Source: Clostridia bacterium
GTDB taxonomy: Bacteria > Bacillota > Clostridia > Lachnospirales > Bianqueaceae
Direction: 5' to 3'
Assembly: GCA_900764045.1 (NCBI GenBank)
Contig: CAAFMN010000106.1
Coordinates: 1-9,938 of the forward strand
DNA length: 9,938 nt
Shown here: in pieces, positions 5,566 to 9,938 of the stretch
Position numbering within the stretch: the first letter of the stretch is position 1
Layout: the number at the start of each line of letters is the position of its first letter
Program-made: the position numbers and the translations under genes
The notes under the pieces: generated by a model
Told to the model about the DNA's origin: nothing
Databases searched by the model: none
Seen by the model: only the letters and a program-made list of their open reading frames with translations

Positions 5566-6981
5566 ATGAATCAGACAGAATTTCCGAAGGTAGAGCTTCC
5601 GGTTATCCCGGAGCGAGAGTATAAGATTGAAGAATACGGCGCTGTTCCGGGCGGTGAGGTATCCAATACACAGGCCTTTCACGCGGCGATTCACGCGGCG
5701 CATGAGGCAGGCGGCGGCCGTGTCGTAGTGCCTGCGGGTATCTGGTTGACCGGCCCCATTGAGCTGTTGAGCCATGTGGAGCTGCATGTGGAAAAGGGCG
5801 GATTGATTCTGTTCCATAAGCATGACGAGGAGTATCCCTTGCTGCGCAGCAATTATGAGGGAGAGACGAGAATCCGCGCGACATCGCCGATTCATGCTTT
5901 TGAGCAGACCGATATTGCGATTACCGGACAGGGTGTGATCGACGGCAATGGACAGCTGTGGAGAATGGTCAAATCCATGAAAATGACTGCCAAGCAGTGG
6001 GAAAAGCTGGTGAAGAGCGGCGGTGTGGTCGCGGACGGCAATGACGGCCCGCACTGGTTCCCGTCAGAGGGCAGTTATCTGGGACATAAGGTGCCCAATG
6101 TGGATCCGGAGGCGGAGGACTGGAAGGAGCAGGCACAGAAGTATTTTGATTATCACCGTCCGGTCATGGTGAATCTGGTGCGGTGCAAGCGTGTGCGGAT
6201 TGAGGACATCACCCTGCAGAATTCCCCGGCTTGGAACCTGCATCCGCTTTTCTGTGAGCATGTGACGATCAAAAATGCCAATATCCGGAACCCATGGTAT
6301 GCGCAGAACGGTGACGGACTGGATCTGGAATCCTGCCGTTTTGTCAATATCGAGGGAACAAGCTTTGATGTCGGCGACGACGCGATCTGCATGAAGGCGG
6401 GAAAGAACGCGCCCGCGCGTAAGATTCAGATTCCGACAGAGTATGTGACGATCCGGGATTGCGTGGTATATCATGGCCATGGCGGATTTGTGGTAGGCAG
6501 TGAGATGTCCCGCGGCGTCCGTCACATTCATGTCAGCAACTGTCTGTTTATCGGGACGGATGTCGGCATCCGGTTCAAGAGTACACTGGGCCGCGGCGGC
6601 GTTGTAGAAGACATTGTGCTGGACGGCATCAATATGATCAATATTGAGAACGAAGCCATCATCTTTACAATGGGCTACGGCGACGCATTTGATAAGAATG
6701 ACCCGCCGACCGAGGACGTTCCGGAGTTCAAGGATGTTACTATCCGCAATACCGTTTGCCGCGGAGCCGGCCGGGCCCTGCAGGTAGACGGACTGAAGAT
6801 GCTGCCGATTCATGACATTACATTGGAGAATGTGGATCTAAGCGCGAAAAAGGGATTTTTCTGCAAGTATGCAGAGGGGATCCGTTTTAAGAATGTGACC
6901 ATCAGCAATGAGACCTGCCCGGAGCAGAAGATGCACTATGATGATGCGGTATTCCAGGGCGGAGACGCGTTAGAGTTCTAA
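5566..6981 (+). CDS. GH28 family glycoside hydrolase, polygalacturonase-like
   Basis: A 471-residue right-handed beta-helix enzyme of glycoside hydrolase family 28, which cleaves alpha-galacturonide (pectin) or related rhamnogalacturonan links by inversion. The typical N-terminal YGAVPGG...NTQAFHAAI (24-43) is followed by AGGGRVVVPAGIWLTGPI (48-65). The catalytic set is present: N248-G-D250 in the place of the NTD motif, D271-D272 in VGDDAIC, H305 in GHGG and R336-F-K338 in the place of RIK. There is no signal peptide or membrane anchor, so it works inside the cell, probably as an exo-acting enzyme on imported oligosaccharides. ATG 5566 has AGGAGG at 5552-5557. An insertion at about 131-200 is charged and aromatic and may shape an exo-type pocket. 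The GH127 gene follows 29 bases downstream. Exact linkage specificity is not visible. Confidence 0.92.
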   Translation: MNQTEFPKVELPVIPEREYKIEEYGAVPGGEVSNTQAFHAAIHAAHEAGGGRVVVPAGIWLTGPIELLSHVELHVEKGGLILFHKHDEEYPLLRSNYEGETRIRATSPIHAFEQTDIAITGQGVIDGNGQLWRMVKSMKMTAKQWEKLVKSGGVVADGNDGPHWFPSEGSYLGHKVPNVDPEAEDWKEQAQKYFDYHRPVMVNLVRCKRVRIEDITLQNSPAWNLHPLFCEHVTIKNANIRNPWYAQNGDGLDLESCRFVNIEGTSFDVGDDAICMKAGKNAPARKIQIPTEYVTIRDCVVYHGHGGFVVGSEMSRGVRHIHVSNCLFIGTDVGIRFKSTLGRGGVVEDIVLDGINMINIENEAIIFTMGYGDAFDKNDPPTEDVPEFKDVTIRNTVCRGAGRALQVDGLKMLPIHDITLENVDLSAKKGFFCKYAEGIRFKNVTISNETCPEQKMHYDDAVFQGGDALEF

Positions 6982-7010
6982 ACCGATAAAACCCTGAAGG
7001 AGGAATGAAA

Positions 7011-8900
7011 ATGCACAGTGTAGCGATGGAGCAGGTTTGTCTGGAGGATGATTTCTGGGGCAGGATGGCGGAGATTGTCCGTACCAGGCTGATCCCGTAC
7101 CAGTGGGAAGCACTCAATGACCGTGTGGAGGGGGCGGCGCCCAGCCATTGTATCCGGAACTTCCGTATCGCGGCCGGTCTGGAAGAAGGAGAATTCGGCG
7201 GAAAAGTATTTCAGGACAGTGATGTGGCCAAATGGCTGGAAGCGGTGGCGTATTCACTGATCCGGCACCCGGATCCGGAGCTGGAGAAGACGGCGGACGG
7301 CGCGATTGACCTGGTTGTAAGCGCGCAGCAGCCGGACGGCTATCTGAATACCTATTATATCATTAATGGATTGGAGCAGCGTTGGACCAACTTGCGGGAT
7401 AACCATGAGCTATACTGTGCCGGACATATGATCGAGGCGGCGGTGGCTTACTGGCGTGCGACGGGCAAGCGGAAGCTGCTGGATGCGATGATCCGTTACG
7501 CGGATCATATCGATACCGTATTTGGCCCGGAAGAAGGCAAGCTGCATGGATATCCGGGACACGAAGAGATCGAGCTGGCGCTGATGAAGCTCTATGAGGC
7601 AACCGGAGAGGAGAAGTACTGCCGGTTGGCACGGTATTTTATCGATCAGCGCGGGCAGAGTCCTTTATTTTTTGAGAGCGAGCAGCATGGCGTTGTCAAG
7701 AAATGGGAAAGCTTTCTTATGAAGAATCGCTATAACCAGACGCATCAGCCAGTGCGGAAGCAGACAGAGGCGGTTGGACATGCCGTCCGAGCAGTGTATC
7801 TGTACTCCGGCATGGCGGATGCGGCGCGGGTGAGCGGCGACACGGAACTGGCGGAGGCCCTGCGGACGATCTGGGAAAACCTGACGAGACGGCGGATGTA
7901 TGTGACCGGATCCATCGGTTCCTCTCATTTTGGCGAAGCCTTTACATACGATTATGATCTGCCGAATGATACCATGTATGGAGAGACCTGCGCGGCCGTA
8001 GGCCTTGTATTCCTGGCGAAGAGAATGCTCCTTGCGTCTCCCAGGGGAGAATATGGGGACGTAATGGAGAGGGCGTTGTACAATGGCGTGATCAGCGGCA
8101 TGACGCTGGACGGAACAAGATTTTTCTATGTCAATCCATTGGAGGTACTGCCGGAGGCAAGTGCGGCAGACGAGAACAAACGCCATGTCCGGGTGGAGCG
8201 GCAAAAGTGGTTTGGAACCGCCTGCTGTCCGCCGAATCTGGCACGGCTGATCGGATCGCTGCCGGATTATATGTATGGGGAAAACGAAAAAACCGTATAT
8301 GTGCATCTGTATGCCGGAAGCAGCGTTCAGACAGAGAATGCGAAGCTGGAGGTTACGACCCGGTATCCATGGGACGGCAAGGTAGAGATCCGCGTTACTC
8401 CGATGGCCGACCGGCATTTTACGCTGGCGCTTCGGATTCCTGGCTGGTGTATGGATTATCAGGTTTCTCAGGCGGGAGAACTTCGTGACGGATACTATTA
8501 TATAGAGCGGACCTGGAATGAGGGCGATACGGTAGAGCTGAATCTCGCTATGCCGGTACAGCTGGTACGGGCCAACCCCAGGGTTCGTGAGAATATGGGT
8601 AAGGCCGTTCTTATGCGGGGACCGGTGGTATATTGCCTGGAAGAGGCCGATAACGGACGGGACCTTCATCGGGTACGCCTTATGCCGAAGGCAGAATACC
8701 ATGCGCAGTATGAACCGGAGACCTTGGGCGGGATCGTTACAATCCGCGGAGAGGCGCTGGTACAGAAGGATTGGACAGGAGATGCACTCTATCAGAGCCT
8801 GCGGGAAGCGGAATATGAGACCAAAGAGCTCGTATGGATCCCGTATTACGCATGGGCCAACCGGGAAGCCGGAGAGATGATGGTGTGGATCAGAGAATGA
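7011..8900 (+). CDS. GH127 family beta-L-arabinofuranosidase-like glycoside hydrolase
   Basis: A 629-residue protein of the DUF1680/GH127 family, whose characterised members release beta-L-arabinofuranose using a zinc-bound cysteine nucleophile. The (alpha/alpha)6 barrel spans roughly the first 420 residues (DDFWGRM, QQPDGYLNTYY, ELYCAGHMIEAAVAY), followed by beta-sandwich domains. The catalytic set matches that of the bifidobacterial enzyme HypBA1: E309 in FGEAF as acid/base, E325 and C327 in GETCAAVG, and C405-C406 in CCPPN, with the same spacing. The start is ATG 7011, because AAGGAGG at 6997-7003 is 7 bases before it; ATG 7005, only one base from that site, is rejected. There is no signal peptide. 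The C-terminus (VWIRE) is the usual family end, so the gene is complete although mobile-element DNA begins just behind it. Together with GH28 it fits removal of arabinose side chains from pectic oligosaccharides. Confidence 0.93.
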   Translation: MHSVAMEQVCLEDDFWGRMAEIVRTRLIPYQWEALNDRVEGAAPSHCIRNFRIAAGLEEGEFGGKVFQDSDVAKWLEAVAYSLIRHPDPELEKTADGAIDLVVSAQQPDGYLNTYYIINGLEQRWTNLRDNHELYCAGHMIEAAVAYWRATGKRKLLDAMIRYADHIDTVFGPEEGKLHGYPGHEEIELALMKLYEATGEEKYCRLARYFIDQRGQSPLFFESEQHGVVKKWESFLMKNRYNQTHQPVRKQTEAVGHAVRAVYLYSGMADAARVSGDTELAEALRTIWENLTRRRMYVTGSIGSSHFGEAFTYDYDLPNDTMYGETCAAVGLVFLAKRMLLASPRGEYGDVMERALYNGVISGMTLDGTRFFYVNPLEVLPEASAADENKRHVRVERQKWFGTACCPPNLARLIGSLPDYMYGENEKTVYVHLYAGSSVQTENAKLEVTTRYPWDGKVEIRVTPMADRHFTLALRIPGWCMDYQVSQAGELRDGYYYIERTWNEGDTVELNLAMPVQLVRANPRVRENMGKAVLMRGPVVYCLEEADNGRDLHRVRLMPKAEYHAQYEPETLGGIVTIRGEALVQKDWTGDALYQSLREAEYETKELVWIPYYAWANREAGEMMVWIRE

Positions 8901-8986
8901 TGGAAAGATAAAACAGTGGCTGCCTCTAATGCCACAGCCCTATAAGGCGGTAATTTCAAAATACTGAAAGTGGCATTCGCAAAGGC

Positions 8987-9030
8987 AAGCAATAAGGCTC
9001 TGACTCACAAGGTCGGAGCCTTATTGCTTT
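8987..9030 (+). terminator. Long hairpin, probable terminator
   Basis: Arms 8987-9004 and 9012-9029 form an 18-bp stem with one T-G wobble and a 7-base loop. The exit sequence is TCTATC, so the T run is poor. Stem length and position suit transcription termination for the sugar operon or for a lost element gene. Confidence 0.65.
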
Positions 9031-9053
9031 CTATCTACAATATAATCGCATCT

Positions 9054-9082
9054 TTGTGCCTCGGCAACTCTCTGAGTATAAT
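9054..9082 (+). promoter_or_regulatory. Promoter of the small element gene
   Basis: A perfect -10 TATAAT (9077-9082) with TTGTGC (9054-9059) as a weak -35 at 17 bases. The predicted start near 9089 leaves a leader of about 18 bases that carries AGGAGG at 9092-9097. Confidence 0.55.
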
Positions 9083-9106
9083 GAAAGCGTCAGGAGGTGT
9101 CGGACA

Positions 9107-9282
9107 ATGAGAAAACAGAAATATCACATCTATCTAACCGAGCAGGAACGGTTGGATGTAATTAAATCGCTTGTTGATCTGAAAACTGCCCTTGCCGCCA
9201 AAGGCAAATATACTGATGCCGTAGATGACGTGCTGGTGTGACCACTGCAAAGAGAAAGAAACTCAAGGTCGCCTACATCTAA
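9107..9282 (+). pseudogene. Small conjugative-element protein, C-terminus lost by frameshift
   Basis: ATG 9107 with AGGAGG (9092-9097) opens a 44-residue product beginning MRKQKYHIYLTEQERLDVI and ending TDAVDDVLV before TGA at 9239-9241. This is the pattern of a conserved small hypothetical protein of Clostridia integrative conjugative elements, normally about 58-60 residues with a basic tail. That tail is still present in another frame directly overlapping the stop: 9238-9279 reads VTTAKRKKLKVAYI and ends with TAA at 9280-9282. A loss of a few bases (4 would restore a frame such as LVKVTTAKRKK) at about 9236-9239 explains the break. The shortened form may still be made. Function of the intact protein is unknown. 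The family memory is not confirmed by a search. Confidence 0.65.
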
Positions 9283-9294
9283 TAAATTTGATTG

Positions 9295-9331
9295 AGCCGC
9301 TTATCTCCTAATCAGAGTAAGCGGCTTTTTT
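9295..9331 (+). terminator. Intrinsic terminator after the small element gene
   Basis: A 9-bp stem AGCCGCTTA/TAAGCGGCT (9295-9303 with 9318-9326), extended by CTC/GAG inside after a one-base bulge, with a 7-base loop and a run of six T (9326-9331). It stands 12 bases behind the original TAA at 9280-9282, which supports that longer frame as the ancestral gene end. Confidence 0.92.
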
Positions 9332-9356
9332 GTTATTTAGTCTTAGCGCCTCTTTT

Positions 9357-9391
9357 CACCGCCTTTCCGCTTTCGGAGAGGTGGATTTTTT
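9357..9391 (+). terminator. Second tandem terminator
   Basis: CACC (9357-9360) pairs with GGTG (9380-9383); after a GCC bulge, TTTCCG pairs with CGGAGA around a CTTT loop. The stem is followed by GA and six T (9386-9391). Two terminators within 100 bases seal this point against plus-strand read-through. Confidence 0.75.
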
Positions 9392-9816
9392 GTTTTCAAT
9401 GGGTCACAGAAATAATTTTCAACTTTTTTTGAAAACACCCTCAAAAATCGCTTCCTTATTCAGAGTAAGTGAAGGGGTTCTTTCCTGACTTCGGTCGGAA
9501 GCCACTTCGTGATCCTTGAAAATTGAATATACAGGCACTTGGGACATTATTTCTGATGATAGCCCGAAGATAGGTACGCCGTGACTTCTCCTTTTCGGAG
9601 TATGAGCGAGAACCCCTGATCTGAAATCCGGTTTGCCACCGGAACGGCGATGACAGTCAGAATGATAATGATACTTCTCTACGGAGCTGGCGGAGTACCC
9701 GCCAGAGGTGAGATTCCTATGAACACGGTGCAGCACACCGTGACCCAAGTGTTTCCCGTAAGGCGAAAGCCGCCGCAGGGCGACCTTACTACCTGCCTCG
9801 GTTGGCAGGGCACGGA
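9392..9816. other. Hairpin-rich non-coding block of a mobile-element relic
   Basis: No credible gene was found in these 425 bases apart from the replaced tail of the macro-domain gene on the minus strand. They contain a series of perfect or near-perfect hairpins: 9416-9422/9429-9435 (with an alternative left arm at 9392-9399); 9482-9500 with a TTCG loop; 9588-9591/9597-9600; 9627-9632/9638-9643; 9687-9693/9699-9705; 9724-9730/9736-9742; 9762-9764/9769-9771 with a GAAA loop, enclosed by 9758-9763/9784-9789 as an alternative; and 9792-9797/9804-9809. The density and the tetraloops suggest selection at the RNA or single-stranded DNA level. It could be a transfer origin, a single-strand origin or a leader RNA. 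Confidence 0.5.
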
Positions 9817-9938
9817 CAGCTTGCCGCTGATCTGATAGGCTTTGCGGTCGAAAATGACGATGTACACCGTCATTTCGTTTTTAAGAAGGAAACTGCTGAT
9901 GGTGTCAATCGCAACCTTGAGGGCTTGATCCTTTGGAT
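9679..9938 (-). CDS. Macro-domain protein, partial; native C-terminus replaced
   Basis: The frame enters from the right edge on the minus strand and ends at TAG (9679-9681). The first 40 visible residues (9938 down to 9817) read PKDQALKVAIDTISSFLL...NEMTVYIVIFDRKAYQISGKL, which is the last helix-strand-helix of a YmdB/O-acetyl-ADP-ribose deacetylase-like macro domain. This fold binds ADP-ribose and removes it or its acetyl ester; the substrate loops lie outside the window. In intact relatives, GKL is followed by a short acidic or helical tail. Here a 45-residue cysteine- and proline-rich sequence unlike any macro tail is read out of the hairpin-rich block. I infer that a rearrangement at about 9816 cut the gene and joined it to foreign DNA. 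The core fold may be almost complete, so residual activity is possible. The gene start is outside the window. Confidence 0.72.
   Translation of the reverse strand, partial: PKDQALKVAIDTISSFLLKNEMTVYIVIFDRKAYQISGKLSVPCQPRQVVRSPCGGFRLTGNTWVTVCCTVFIGISPLAGTPPAP

Larger units (their letters stand above)
8901..9106 (+). other. Intergenic stretch at the operon/element boundary
   Basis: No intact gene. An 8-bp inverted repeat (8928-8935 with 8970-8977) surrounds a reading frame ending MPQPYKAVISKY followed by TGA at 8965-8967, which could be the C-terminal scrap of an element gene. It is then followed by the large hairpin at 8987-9029 and the promoter at 9054-9082. From 8901 on, the sequence no longer resembles the sugar operon, so the junction with the mobile-element relic probably falls within about 8901-8930. 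Confidence 0.4.

Noticed and set aside
6064..6813. A 249-codon minus-strand open frame across the GH28 gene
   Set aside because: Antisense shadow of the GH28 coding sequence, no ribosome binding site and no family pattern.
7005..7010. ATG 7005 as the start of GH127
   Set aside because: Only one base separates it from the AAGGAGG site; ATG 7011 at 7 bases is much better placed.
7665..8702. A 345-codon minus-strand open frame across the GH127 gene
   Set aside because: It is antisense to a gene with the complete catalytic set, and its translation is rich in residues expected from reversed codons. No start signals.
9236..9240. GTGTG as a possible 5' end of a group II intron interrupting the small element gene
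   Set aside because: The missing protein tail follows immediately after the break, so there is no room for an intron; a small deletion explains it.
9712..9938. A plus-strand frame open to the right edge of the window
   Set aside because: It has no start codon with a ribosome binding site and is the antisense of the macro-domain coding sequence, which gives a recognisable protein on the minus strand.
1..9938. tRNA or rRNA genes, CRISPR arrays, complete transposase or integrase genes
   Set aside because: None was seen on reading; no regularly spaced repeats, no cloverleaf with a T-loop consensus, and no recombinase motifs were found.

Overview
The window looks like a chromosomal segment of a gut- or rumen-type anaerobic Firmicute, most likely Lachnospiraceae or a near relative. 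This rests on the strong AGGAGG-type ribosome binding sites, TTGACA/TATAAT-like promoters, the LytTR+DUF3021 gene pair, the intracellular GH28 and GH127 plant-polysaccharide enzymes, and a relic of a Clostridia-type conjugative element at the right end. This placement is inferred from protein and motif recognition, not from a search.

Layout from left to right. (1) 1-1812 is a patchwork of broken and regulatory genes: a C-terminal methyltransferase scrap, a TetR-family regulator, a short protein whose N-terminal two thirds resemble the ATC-hydrolase-like family but whose C-terminus is replaced by a membrane segment, and a four-helix membrane protein closed by a strong terminator. (2) 1795-2343 (minus) is a RimJ/RimL-type GNAT acetyltransferase whose last codons are made from that terminator. 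(3) 2517-3435 is a LytTR DNA-binding regulator with its DUF3021 membrane partner. They sit behind a promoter that overlaps a 13-bp-arm palindrome and are closed by a terminator. (4) 3524-4813 (minus) is a Gfo/Idh/MocA oxidoreductase with a near-consensus promoter, an inverted repeat in its leader and a codon choice typical of a highly expressed gene. (5) 5056-8900 (plus) is a tight three-gene operon: an HD-domain hydrolase, a GH28 polygalacturonase-like hydrolase and a GH127 beta-L-arabinofuranosidase-like enzyme. None has a signal peptide, so the operon probably finishes imported pectin or arabinan oligosaccharides in the cytoplasm. The divergent oxidoreductase is a likely partner. (6) 8901-9938 is mobile-element debris: a strong hairpin, a frameshifted small element protein, two tandem terminators, about 400 bp of hairpin-rich non-coding DNA, and a minus-strand macro-domain gene that enters from the right. 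That gene loses its native C-terminus where it meets the hairpin-rich DNA.

The sugar genes form one coherent unit. The oxidoreductase and the operon start from facing-away promoters about 110 bp apart, and their intergenic region holds a candidate operator. The flanks, by contrast, show repeated rearrangement: a truncated methyltransferase, a chimeric membrane ORF, a frameshifted element gene and a macro-domain gene with a replaced tail.

The item most worth follow-up is the hairpin array at about 9392-9809. It contains UUCG and GNRA tetraloops and several perfect 6-8 bp stems and is not explained by any protein-coding gene. It could be a structured RNA, a transfer or single-strand replication origin, or simply conserved element leader DNA.
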